Assembly (NCBI GenBank): GCA_046350595.1
Contig: JAXMAC010000003.1
Span: 36,724 to 100,723 of the forward strand
Source: JAHFOW01 sp046350595
GTDB lineage: Bacteria; Planctomycetota; Brocadiia; Brocadiales; Brocadiaceae
Reading direction: 5' to 3'
Length of the DNA: 64,000 nucleotides
A program made the position numbers and the translations under genes. How positions within the stretch are numbered: the stretch's first letter is position 1; every line of letters starts with the position of its first letter. The notes below the pieces were generated by a model. That model was not told the origin of the DNA, ran no database searches, and worked only from the letters and a program-made list of their open reading frames with translations. This document shows positions 26,937-35,920 of this stretch, piece after piece.

Positions 26937-29900
26937 CTATTGCTTCCTTTCCGGATTTCCGCTTCTCTGTTGTGGCAATGCCTGGCTTACCGGAGAAAGG
27001 CCTTTCCATCTGGTAAGCATCGGACATGCGATAAATATTGTTGAGTATGTACCGACAATAATACCAACAAGCATAACAAACGCGAACCCATGAATTTCAG
27101 GTCCGCCCAGGAAGAACAGCGCAAAGAGCACGCCAATTGTTGTAACACCGGTCAGAAGGGTACGGCTCAACGTCTGGTTAATGCTGTCATTGACCAGTTG
27201 CGGAGTAAGGATGTTACCCCGCGCCCCCATATTTTCCCTGATCCTGTCAAAAATAACAATGGTATCGTTCAGTGAATAACCAATGACCGTAAGGAATGCT
27301 GCCACCATAGCGCTGTCTATCTTCATATTTCCAAAGAAGTAGTCTGCAACTGCCACGGAGCCAAGCGTGACCAGGATATCGTGAATTACGGCAATAATTG
27401 CCGAAGAGCCAAATTTGAAATTTCCAAAACGGAACCACACATAGAAAATCGTTGCAATGCATGAAAAGATAACGGCCAGAATGGCACGGCTCTTCATCTC
27501 ACCCGCAACAGTGGAACCAATACTTACAATCCTTTTTAACGGATTAGGTATTTCAAATGCGCTCTTAATGGACTGTTTCGCCGTATCAACATCACGTGGA
27601 TTAAAGGCAAGCTTAACGGCTTGATATTCACGCCCTGTCTCCAAATCCTGCTCCAGTACATGAGAATATCCCGCCCCAGTAAGTACGTCTTCGATGGCTT
27701 CCTTTTTTAATGGTTTTGACAACGTCATACGGAGAAACGCCTGATCGGATGCTGTTGTTTCACTACTAGTCTCTTTAACGGTATCAGGTTGCGTAATTTT
27801 CCCTTTGTCATCGCTGCCGGCTACACTTTGCACGGCTTCGAATGTAACATCAATTTTTTCTTTATACAATTTGTCTTTGAATTCATTGATGATATCGCCC
27901 TTAATCTTCTCCTGTACCTTCGCAGCGCTTAATGTCTGCATGTGGATTTCGAAGAGTTGTGCCGGGGCGTTCAAACTCTGAACACTCCTTACAGCGCTTG
28001 CATAAGATTTTATTCCTTTAACAAGCGATACAAAGTCTTTTTTTGCAAGATTTTCTTTTAATTCAACCCGAAGAGAATCATCGCCATGAGTTAAAATACT
28101 TGGCACTGAGATTGTATCCTTCAGGGACTGCTTCATTTCCTGTAAAGCATTTTTAGTCCCTTCGATTTTCAACTTGCTTGCGCGGAGTTTTTCTCCATCC
28201 TGAGTCAATTTTGTTACCATCATATTATGAAAACCAGCGTTTTCCAGGATCATGTTTAAGATGGCCGGTTCTATAGGTTCACTGACTTCCGCTTCTAAAA
28301 ACGGTTTCATTGTCTGCATCCCCATATCCTGAGTTGCCATCGTCTCAGTAACCTCTCCCACCGTTATCTTGATATCGTGGAATTCCAAATTGGTTTTTAG
28401 TCCGTCAACAACTGCGCTAATTATTTGCGGGCGCTTTTTAACATCATCAAGCCCCACGATATTTACCAGATATGCTTTTGAGGACTGATTAACGGGCATT
28501 ATAGATACAACATCTTCATCAGTATATCCGGCGGTTTTAAGGCCATGCTGGATTGCCGTTTCTTCGGCTGCTTTTTCTAAGCCGAGGTTAAAGCTCAGGG
28601 GGGCAATAAAATCGATACTGGCTGTTAAGCCCTCTTTATCCAGGGCGTTTTTAATATCGCTCGTCAACTTTTGTTTTATTTTTTCTTCATTTATTTCTTT
28701 AATACGAATACCGAATTCCGATGCCGTAGAAGCAAACTGGGTCAGATTTTCTCCAGACCAGATGCTCTGAACCTCGGCCTCGTCATACCCTGTTTTAGCC
28801 AAAGCAGTTCTTACCGTTGATGGAGGAATCTGCTCGTTTAAGTGGAGATGGACGAGCGTTCCACCGGTAAAATCAATATCATATTTTTTATTTCCGCGAA
28901 GGGCAAAAGTCGTCATTCCACCAATAATACAGGCGCCAGAAACAGCTATAAGGATAAAGCGGTAATTCAAAAATTTGACATGGGGAATACCGATGAGTTT
29001 GAACATATTGAAATTTTTGATCCAGCTAAAATCCATAAACAACTCATAGATAACCCGTGTAACAAAAACTGATGTGAACAGGTTAATTATCAAACCAATG
29101 ATTAAAGACCATGCAAACCCTTTTACCGGACCTGTACCTACGGCGGCAAGGATTGAACCAGTAATCAATGTTGTAATATGTGAGTCGAAGATTGCAGAAA
29201 ATGCCTTTTCATATCCAGCCTTTACCGCTGCCCGTATGGGTTTTCCCTTTGCCTTTTCTTCACGGATTCTTTCGAAGATAAGCACATTAGAATCTATACC
29301 CATACCGATCATGAGCACTAAACCTGCAATACCGGGAAGCGTCATGGTAGCATTGAGCAAGGCCATCGAACCAACTATCAGAAAGATATTAAAGGCATTT
29401 GCACAGTTGGCAACCCAACCCACGCCCAGGTAATATATGCCAATAAAAAGAATTGCGAATATACCACCGATGGCGCCAGCCAGCAATCCCTTATTAATAG
29501 AATCCCTTCCGAGACTCGGCCCGACCATGGTCTCCATTTCGAGTTCAAGATCTGCGGGTAAACTTCCGGCGCGCATCACGGCAATCAGGTCATTGACTTC
29601 GTCCTGGGTAAAATTTCCTTCAATAATACCCGAACCGGGAATGCGGTCGCGTATTACCGGCGCAGAATACAAAATACCATCGAGAATAATGGCCAGAGGC
29701 TTACCAATATTACGTTCGGTGATTTGTCCAAATTTGGATTTGCCAATTGCGTCAAACTCAAAACCAACAACCGGCGCAAGCCCTTTTCGCTCCGCATAAA
29801 TACGGGACAAATGCTCACCTGAAATTTCTACCTTGCTTTTTACAAGAAACCACTTATCGGTCTCTCCTTCTTCACCCTTTCTCTTTCTCAGCCAGTGTTT

Positions 29901-30500
29901 GTAATAGCCGGGAACCTGTTTTCCTTCCACGGCATCTTTGTATTCCGTGCTGTCACTACTGGCGCCAAGCCTGAATTCCAGTTTGCCAAGACGGGTAAGC
30001 CGGCTCTTCAATCCTTCAATTTCCGCCCTGGTTGCGCCAGGAACCTGAATAAGAATTCTATGGGAACCTTGCTCTTGAATTCTGTATTCTATAACACCCT
30101 GGGGATCTATCCTCTTTTTGAGTACCTCAATAATTTCTTTTGTGATACCAGGACGATCTTCCCTTTCGTCTACCCTTACCTTATATAATAATTCGGAACC
30201 ACCTTTGAGGTCCAATCCCAGTTTTATTTTACCCTTTGAGATATAATCAACGACTTTATTGGTTATTTTTTTGCCATCCTTGTCAGTCTCTTCCCGTTCA
30301 ATTGTTTCACGAATTACCGGATTCGTTACGAATGCCCGAGTCCAAGACTTCTCCAATGTTGTACGTTCCACAACCTTACCATCAATTTCTTTAACCTTTT
30401 CCCTCTTTAAAACTTTTTCTGATGGTGGATATATAATCATCATGCCGATGGCAATAACTACCGCGACGAGCGGTATTTTCCACCTTAACTGTTTTGACAT
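26937..30500 (-). CDS. secDF: Fused protein-export membrane protein SecDF with enlarged SecF loop
   Basis: 1187 residues, against about 740-850 for usual SecDF fusions. It uses the proton gradient to pull secreted proteins across the membrane after SecA. The SecD half has one N-terminal helix, a periplasmic P1 region, and a helix bundle with GIAGLVLMIGMGIDSNVLIF. The SecF half begins with a helix and DIDFTGGT (about 542) and resumes at VAGEMKSRAI (about 998). The roughly 455 residues between replace the usual 100-120-residue P4 domain. They contain repeated motifs of the type AxxKTGYDEAEVQSI / LKTAGYTDEDVVSI / ILENAGFHNMMV. Start ATG after TTGAGGAGAAAGAA. Operon with yajC and tgt. Confidence 0.93.
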   Translation of the reverse strand: MSKQLRWKIPLVAVVIAIGMMIIYPPSEKVLKREKVKEIDGKVVERTTLEKSWTRAFVTNPVIRETIEREETDKDGKKITNKVVDYISKGKIKLGLDLKGGSELLYKVRVDEREDRPGITKEIIEVLKKRIDPQGVIEYRIQEQGSHRILIQVPGATRAEIEGLKSRLTRLGKLEFRLGASSDSTEYKDAVEGKQVPGYYKHWLRKRKGEEGETDKWFLVKSKVEISGEHLSRIYAERKGLAPVVGFEFDAIGKSKFGQITERNIGKPLAIILDGILYSAPVIRDRIPGSGIIEGNFTQDEVNDLIAVMRAGSLPADLELEMETMVGPSLGRDSINKGLLAGAIGGIFAILFIGIYYLGVGWVANCANAFNIFLIVGSMALLNATMTLPGIAGLVLMIGMGIDSNVLIFERIREEKAKGKPIRAAVKAGYEKAFSAIFDSHITTLITGSILAAVGTGPVKGFAWSLIIGLIINLFTSVFVTRVIYELFMDFSWIKNFNMFKLIGIPHVKFLNYRFILIAVSGACIIGGMTTFALRGNKKYDIDFTGGTLVHLHLNEQIPPSTVRTALAKTGYDEAEVQSIWSGENLTQFASTASEFGIRIKEINEEKIKQKLTSDIKNALDKEGLTASIDFIAPLSFNLGLEKAAEETAIQHGLKTAGYTDEDVVSIMPVNQSSKAYLVNIVGLDDVKKRPQIISAVVDGLKTNLEFHDIKITVGEVTETMATQDMGMQTMKPFLEAEVSEPIEPAILNMILENAGFHNMMVTKLTQDGEKLRASKLKIEGTKNALQEMKQSLKDTISVPSILTHGDDSLRVELKENLAKKDFVSLVKGIKSYASAVRSVQSLNAPAQLFEIHMQTLSAAKVQEKIKGDIINEFKDKLYKEKIDVTFEAVQSVAGSDDKGKITQPDTVKETSSETTASDQAFLRMTLSKPLKKEAIEDVLTGAGYSHVLEQDLETGREYQAVKLAFNPRDVDTAKQSIKSAFEIPNPLKRIVSIGSTVAGEMKSRAILAVIFSCIATIFYVWFRFGNFKFGSSAIIAVIHDILVTLGSVAVADYFFGNMKIDSAMVAAFLTVIGYSLNDTIVIFDRIRENMGARGNILTPQLVNDSINQTLSRTLLTGVTTIGVLFALFFLGGPEIHGFAFVMLVGIIVGTYSTIFIACPMLTRWKGLSPVSQALPQQRSGNPERKQ

Positions 30501-30556
30501 TTCTTTCTCCTCAACAGGCTCCCTTTTCGTTGACTAAAAATACAAATGATTAAAAA

Positions 30557-30928
30557 TTATTTTGTCCCCTTACTTTCCTTTGGTATTTGCGCTGTTTCCT
30601 GAGTCTCTTCCTCATCATAAGAAACTTCTAATACCGTAACAATTGCGCTCCTATCAACCTTGACTTTTACATCTTTTGCGTCGTCAATACGAAGAATAAC
30701 GTCATTTTCCCTCGCTGATGTAACAACCCCGTGGACGCCACCGGCAGTTACAACCCGGTCGTTTTTCTTGACTCTGGACAGCAACGCCTTGCGTTCCTTC
30801 TCGCGTCTTTTCTGCGGCCTCAGGATCAGGAAGTACATCACAACGAACATAAGTATAAACGGAAGCAACATGGACAACATACCGGTTGGTGATTGTTTAC
30901 CGGCCGCAGCCTGCAATAAAAAAAACAT
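30557..30928 (-). CDS. yajC: Preprotein translocase accessory subunit YajC
   Basis: 123 residues from the ATG at 30928, which follows GAGGAGGAATT. An upstream in-frame start would add residues before the membrane helix and lacks that site. Single helix MLSMLLPFILMFVVMYFLIL followed by RPQKRREKERKALL, then a small beta domain (VKKNDRVVTAGGVHGVV). It works with SecDF in protein export. Gene order tgt-yajC-secDF is widely conserved. Confidence 0.95.
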   Translation of the reverse strand: MFFLLQAAAGKQSPTGMLSMLLPFILMFVVMYFLILRPQKRREKERKALLSRVKKNDRVVTAGGVHGVVTSARENDVILRIDDAKDVKVKVDRSAIVTVLEVSYDEEETQETAQIPKESKGTK

Positions 30929-30957
30929 ATAATTCCTCCTCTGAATTAAAAAAGTAA

Positions 30958-32064
30958 TCAACCCGACTGTTGTAACAAAAAGCTCGCCTTAAATTCCTTG
31001 AATTCACCTCTCCCAATAGCGCCTCTCACCTGGCGCATCAGATTCTGAAAATAACAAATATTATGGAACGACAATAACATTAACCCCAGGATTTCATGCG
31101 TCTGGAAAAGATGACGCAAGTATGCCCGCGAGAAATTCTGGCATGTATAACACGTACACATCTCATCAATGGGCATCCTGTCTTCTTTGTACTGGCTGTT
31201 CAGTATTTTAACCTTTCCGGTACTGGTAAAGGCGCATCCGTTTCTCCCATTGCGCGTAGGAACAACGCAGTCAAACATATCAATCCCGCGTTCTACGGCA
31301 TCGAGGATATCCATGGGAAATCCAACGCCCATAAGGTATCTGGGTTTATTGTGGGGTAAATAATCCACCGTATAATCAAGAACCTCGTTCATCAGGAGAC
31401 CTCCTTCCCCCACGCTGAGTCCCCCAATAGCGTATCCTTCAAAATTCATCTCCACGAGATTTTTTGCACATTCAACACGGAGTTCTTTGAATACACTTCC
31501 CTGAACAATTCCAAAGAGCGTTTGCTGTTTGTTCACATGGGCAGCCATACACCGTTCTGCCCAATTCAGCGTCCTCTTTACTGCCCTATCCGCACGGTCA
31601 GCCTCGCACGGATACGGAACGCATTCATCAAACGCCATAACAATATCCGCCCCGATATCGCTCTGTATTTGCATCATTCTTTCTGGCGTAATAAACAGCC
31701 GCGCCCCATCGACGGGAGATTGAAATTCCACACCGTCATCGGAAATCTTTGTCAAACCTGTGAGCGAGAAAATCTGATAACCGCCGCTGTCGGTAATTAT
31801 TGCGCCATCCCAACCCATAAACTTGTGAAGCCCGCCCATCTGTTTAACTAATTTCTCGCCAGGCCTCAGGCAGAGATGGTACGCATTGCAAAGCATAATC
31901 TTCGTATTTGTTTCTTTTACCTGGGCAGGCGTCAGGGTTTTCACCGTTCCCTGAGTGCCGACAGGCATAAAAACGGGCGTGTGAATAATCTTATTACCCA
32001 GTTGCAATTCACCGTACCGTGCCTTTGTTTGCCCATCGACTCCAAGGACTTTAAAATACAACAA
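30958..32064 (-). CDS. tgt: tRNA-guanine transglycosylase
   Basis: Exchanges guanine-34 for preQ1 in GUN-anticodon tRNAs, the step before queuosine completion. 368 residues. Substrate loop SDIGADIVMAFDEC, nucleophile region DCVVPTRNGRNG, and the zinc site CTCYTCQ with a distant His are all present. Start is TTG at 32064, 5 nt after GGAGGTATTG, giving MLYFKVLG. queH, the last step of queuosine synthesis, lies 1.5 kb upstream in the same block. Confidence 0.96.
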   Translation of the reverse strand: MLYFKVLGVDGQTKARYGELQLGNKIIHTPVFMPVGTQGTVKTLTPAQVKETNTKIMLCNAYHLCLRPGEKLVKQMGGLHKFMGWDGAIITDSGGYQIFSLTGLTKISDDGVEFQSPVDGARLFITPERMMQIQSDIGADIVMAFDECVPYPCEADRADRAVKRTLNWAERCMAAHVNKQQTLFGIVQGSVFKELRVECAKNLVEMNFEGYAIGGLSVGEGGLLMNEVLDYTVDYLPHNKPRYLMGVGFPMDILDAVERGIDMFDCVVPTRNGRNGCAFTSTGKVKILNSQYKEDRMPIDEMCTCYTCQNFSRAYLRHLFQTHEILGLMLLSFHNICYFQNLMRQVRGAIGRGEFKEFKASFLLQQSG

Positions 32065-32076
32065 TACCTCCTCTTC

Positions 32077-33264
32077 TTAATAGACGCGAAGCAATTCCAT
32101 CTCCGGATAGTAATATTTCACAATATCTGTCCATTGGAAACCCTTCAATGCCATATTCTGAGCGCCATACTGACAAAGTCCGACACCGTGTCCATATCCT
32201 CTTCCGGAAAAGGCGATACTTCTTCCATTGCTTTTTGCGCTAAAGGATGTACTGTATAAATTATTAGCCCCAACGAGGAGACGAAAATCGTTTGCATTTA
32301 TATCCCTGCCACCGTCTGCAGCAATAATTTCGACCATTGCCCCGTGTATTCCCGTACCCTGGTCAATGGCCTTTACCGTGTTGATATTTGAAACGGAGAT
32401 GTTTGCTTCACGCAGTCTCTTTTCAATATCGGACTTATTCATTTCAACACGCCAGCTGGAATATTTTGTATTTGCGCAGTAATTACAGACAACTCCCCGC
32501 AGGGGCGGTATGCTCTCTTTTCCGAATACCTGACGAATGTCCTCTGTATGTCCGCCGCAGGTACTATGGAAATACGCTGGAAAAATATTCCAGTTATAGG
32601 TCATGACCATACCCCTGGTATCCTCTGCCAGCTTGTTTATACGCGGCGTTTCACCCGCCAGTCCCCGATATGCAAGGTCTAACATATCAAGCTGGTAGAC
32701 ATTGTCCCTCTTTTCGTTCCTCTTGTACATAACATAGGTTCGGATGACTACCGCCTGGGCGCGTAACGCCTCATCATTCCAGGAATGCGGCATTTCGCTT
32801 CCAAGGACGCCTGCAACAAAATTCTCCAGATTTACTTCTTCAATAACCGAAAACCTGTTACTAACTTGTTGTAATATTTTTATTTCACCACGATACCGTA
32901 CATTGTTTACTTCAATTTCACCGTCCCGTAAACTCGTAATACGTATCTCACTATTACCATACTGTTTAGCGCCAATACTAATTCCATCGCGATTTATGGT
33001 TATTGTCGATTTTGGCAACCACTGCCCCTGCTCAATGATATTTGTGAGACTTCCGGTAATCTGATAACTTCCATAGATTGCAATGTTAGCCTCACGGACA
33101 TTATTAACGAGAAGCACACGTACCATAGGAGTTTTTTCCATAACAGGGCGATAATCACGAACCCATTCCTGAACACCCGAAGGCCCCCTTTGACATGAAA
33201 TGGGAATGCCCGCACATGCAACAAACAAAATCGCGACTGTTATTAAGACGAATGCCCTGTTCAT
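32077..33264 (-). CDS. SpoIID/LytB-domain protein
   Basis: 395 residues from the ATG at 33264; an upstream GTG at 33306 would only add a polar extension before the hydrophobic signal (FVLITVAILFVACAG). The C-terminal two thirds is a SpoIID domain: NLENFVAGVLGSEMPHSWNDEALRAQAVVIRTY, CGGHTEDIRQVFG and RGYGHGVGLCQYGA. In spore formers SpoIID is a lytic transglycosylase; in non-sporulating bacteria such proteins are thought to remodel cell wall. It ends 12 bp before tgt, so it belongs to that operon. Confidence 0.88.
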   Translation of the reverse strand: MNRAFVLITVAILFVACAGIPISCQRGPSGVQEWVRDYRPVMEKTPMVRVLLVNNVREANIAIYGSYQITGSLTNIIEQGQWLPKSTITINRDGISIGAKQYGNSEIRITSLRDGEIEVNNVRYRGEIKILQQVSNRFSVIEEVNLENFVAGVLGSEMPHSWNDEALRAQAVVIRTYVMYKRNEKRDNVYQLDMLDLAYRGLAGETPRINKLAEDTRGMVMTYNWNIFPAYFHSTCGGHTEDIRQVFGKESIPPLRGVVCNYCANTKYSSWRVEMNKSDIEKRLREANISVSNINTVKAIDQGTGIHGAMVEIIAADGGRDINANDFRLLVGANNLYSTSFSAKSNGRSIAFSGRGYGHGVGLCQYGAQNMALKGFQWTDIVKYYYPEMELLRVY

Positions 33265-33318
33265 ATTGAGACACTTTATTTTTGTTATCGGTAGCGCCGA
33301 GGTCACACACCCATAGAT

Positions 33319-33583
33319 AATTTCATAGAGCAGCTAAGCCGCAACCAAATTCTCTTGTGAAAGCGGGAAGATTGCTTCGGAAAAGACCCTCGCAATGACA
33401 CTAACTATGCACTTTAATGGCGCACGGCACCTTGTCATTGCGAGCGGAGCGAAGCAATCTTTCCATCATAAACAAATGTGATTGTGAAAAACTTACAAAA
33501 AAAAGAAGTTTTTACACAGTAAACAATCATGAGCTAAAGGCTCACAAAAGGTTATGAAAATATGTATTTTCGTGTCAATACTA
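33319..33583 (-). repeat. Structured interspersed repeat, copy B
   Basis: Reverse-strand copy of the element at 26438-26765, starting 3 nt after the queH stop codon with TAGTATTGACACG. It keeps the three small hairpins and the long-range AGATTGCTTCG/CGAAGCAATCT pair. It lacks a 40-bp segment present in copy A. It fills the gap between queH and the SpoIID gene, so it would be part of the mRNA if the two are co-transcribed. Confidence 0.85.
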
Positions 33584-33585
33584 CA

Positions 33586-34206
33586 TTATCCAAAACAATC
33601 ACACCTTTGCAGCACGTTATCCGCACCCAAAGTTTTCATAGTGCCCTGCGAACTATTTCCTCTGTACATTTCCCGCGTCGTATCTTTATATCGCTCGTAT
33701 TCACTAAAAATGCATCCACAATAACCCTGGCGGTAAATCATCTTCTTTTTGGCCATATCATGGCTGCATTCTGACAAGTACCGGTAATCACGATAAACGA
33801 AACCTATATCGTATTCCTTCGACAAATTTTCAGAAATTTTTTTTAACTGTTCGTGATTCTGGTAAACGCTGAACAGCATAGTAGAGGCAAAAGCGTCAAA
33901 TCCGTTGTCCTTTGCATATTTCGCTGCAAATTTGAGCCGTAAGGCGTAACAATCGGCGCACCGGTCGCCACCCTCGTAATTAACATTTTTTAAATATTCC
34001 CTCAGACCGTATTCCTCATAATAATTCACCTGAATGGGGTCGCTTTCCTGAAAAACGCGCAATGCCTTCATCCTCTTTCGAAACTCAAGCAAGGGGTGTA
34101 TATTCGGATTATAAAAGAGCCCGGTAACAAGAAATCCTTCTTTTCTCAATTCATTGAGAGGGGCGCATAAACAACATGCGCAGCAAATATGGAGCAATAG
34201 TTTCAT
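33586..34206 (-). CDS. queH: Epoxyqueuosine reductase QueH
   Basis: Reduces epoxyqueuosine to queuosine in tRNA, replacing QueG. 206 residues from the ATG at 34206, which begins directly after the ruvB stop; a longer reading overlaps ruvB and is rejected. Metal and cluster ligands are seen: HICCACCLCAP near the start, DRCADCY in the middle, and QGYCGCIFSEYERY near the end. These are the paired cysteines of the DUF208 family. It shares the region with tgt, which supports a role in queuosine. Confidence 0.9.
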   Translation of the reverse strand: MKLLLHICCACCLCAPLNELRKEGFLVTGLFYNPNIHPLLEFRKRMKALRVFQESDPIQVNYYEEYGLREYLKNVNYEGGDRCADCYALRLKFAAKYAKDNGFDAFASTMLFSVYQNHEQLKKISENLSKEYDIGFVYRDYRYLSECSHDMAKKKMIYRQGYCGCIFSEYERYKDTTREMYRGNSSQGTMKTLGADNVLQRCDCFG

Positions 34207-34207
34207 A

Positions 34208-35227
34208 TCAAAACAGCTTCTTTTGAACGCCCGGTTTTGGACTATATCCAAGGTGTTCGTATGCCAGATTCGTCGCAATCCTGCCTCGCGGCGTTTTATC
34301 GAGATAACCCTTTTGAATCAGGAATGATTCGTATACCTCTTCAATCGTATCTTCTTCTTCGCTTACTGAAACTGCGATAGTTTTCAGGCCTACAGGGCCG
34401 CCGCCGTACCGAATAACGGTCTCCAGAATTTTACGGTCCATATCAGACAAACCATTTTCATCCACACCCAGCATTTCAAGACCCATGAGCGCCAATTCTT
34501 CGGTAATAACATCGTTTCCTCTCACCTGGGCGACGTCACGGATCCGCCTTAAAAATCTATTGGCAATTCTCGGAGTACCACGCGACCGTTTTGCAATCAT
34601 TTCAGCGCCCTTCTCATCGATCTTTATGGAAAGAATACGTGATGAATTACACACAATTTCATAAAGATCCGTCCATGGATAAAACTCCAGCTTTTCAAGA
34701 ACGCCGAATCGCGACCGAAGGGGCGCCGTAAGCAATCCTTCCCGCGTCGTAGAACCGACCAGGGTAAACTTCGGCAAATTGATCTTCACAGACCGCGCCT
34801 TCGGCCCCTGGTCTATAATAATATCGATGGAAAAATCTTCCATCGCCGAATAGAGATATTCTTCAACCGTCGTGTTCAGCCGGTGAATTTCGTCAATAAA
34901 GAGAATGTCCCCCTGTTGTAAATTCGTAAGGATTCCCGCAAGGTCTCCCGGCTTATCCAGAATAGGGCCGGATGTCGTTTTAATCGACGCATTCAATTCG
35001 TTTGCAATTATTTGCGATAACGTTGTTTTCCCCAGACCGGGCGGCCCTGAAAACAGGATATGGTCCAGCGGTTCCCCTCGCTTCTTTGCAGCTTCAATGT
35101 AAATGAACAGATTTTCTTTTATACGATTTTGTCCAATGAAGTCACTAAATCGTTTGGGCCTCAGCGTATAATCGAGATTCTTATCCTCCGGCATCGTTGT
35201 GGAGGATAAAACATCTTCTTTTAACAT
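34208..35227 (-). CDS. ruvB: Holliday junction branch migration ATPase RuvB
   Basis: 339 residues. AAA+ motor that drives Holliday junction branch migration on RuvA. Walker A GPPGLGKTT, Walker B FIDEIHRL, sensor region GSTTREGLL and arginine finger context PLRSRFG are present. A C-terminal winged helix follows (PRGRIATNLAYEHLG). It starts 40 bp after ruvA on the same strand; ruvC is not in the window. Confidence 0.98.
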   Translation of the reverse strand: MLKEDVLSSTTMPEDKNLDYTLRPKRFSDFIGQNRIKENLFIYIEAAKKRGEPLDHILFSGPPGLGKTTLSQIIANELNASIKTTSGPILDKPGDLAGILTNLQQGDILFIDEIHRLNTTVEEYLYSAMEDFSIDIIIDQGPKARSVKINLPKFTLVGSTTREGLLTAPLRSRFGVLEKLEFYPWTDLYEIVCNSSRILSIKIDEKGAEMIAKRSRGTPRIANRFLRRIRDVAQVRGNDVITEELALMGLEMLGVDENGLSDMDRKILETVIRYGGGPVGLKTIAVSVSEEEDTIEEVYESFLIQKGYLDKTPRGRIATNLAYEHLGYSPKPGVQKKLF

Positions 35228-35266
35228 GGTTCAATCCCGCAATATGATTTCAACCCATTAAGAAAA

Positions 35267-35857
35267 TCAGGTCTTATACTTTAACGATTCCCGTACAAGT
35301 TCTTCAATATTATCAATAGTTTTAATTTTTTTCATTGCCTCGTTCACAGCCTTTTCAGCTATTGCCCGCCCGTAACCTAAAGAAACCAAAGCCATAACGG
35401 CGTCGGATATAAGCGCCCTTTGCTGAATATCCATGCCGGCAGACAGGGCCGCGGCGGTTTGTTTAATGGTTTCCTTGAGTTCAAGGATAATCCTTTCGGC
35501 CGTTTTTTTCCCTATACCTTTAATCTTTTCCAATGCCCGTGCATTTTCAGTAACCACGGCATGTTTGATATCATCAACAGTACTCCCTGAAAGTATGGAA
35601 ATTGCCGTATTTGGACCGATTCCGTTCACTGACAACAATAGTTGAAACAAATTTCTTTCTTCCTCGGTCGCAAATCCGAATATTTTTAACTGGTCATCCC
35701 TCACAAACAATTGGGTAAGAACGGTGACTTCTCCTTGGTTGGGAATTCTTTCACAGGTAGATAGGGGAATGTGTAATAGAAAACCAATGCCTCCTACTTC
35801 CAGGATTAATCGGGTTGGAGATTTACTTGCCACCTGTCCCCGGATGTAATCTATCAT
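35267..35857 (-). CDS. ruvA: Holliday junction DNA-binding protein RuvA
   Basis: 196 residues. Binds the four-way junction and loads RuvB. N-terminal OB fold (MIDYIRGQVASKSPTRLILEVGG), two helix-hairpin-helix units (SVNGIGPNTAISIL and KIKGIGKKTAERIILEL), and a C-terminal RuvB-binding domain (ISDAVMALVSLGYGRAIAEKAV). Directly upstream of ruvB. Confidence 0.97.
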   Translation of the reverse strand: MIDYIRGQVASKSPTRLILEVGGIGFLLHIPLSTCERIPNQGEVTVLTQLFVRDDQLKIFGFATEEERNLFQLLLSVNGIGPNTAISILSGSTVDDIKHAVVTENARALEKIKGIGKKTAERIILELKETIKQTAAALSAGMDIQQRALISDAVMALVSLGYGRAIAEKAVNEAMKKIKTIDNIEELVRESLKYKT

Positions 35858-35920
35858 GAACTCACCATCCCCAGAATATTATATCCGGCTCACCCGAACA
35901 GCTTCGCCTTTAAACTGAGG

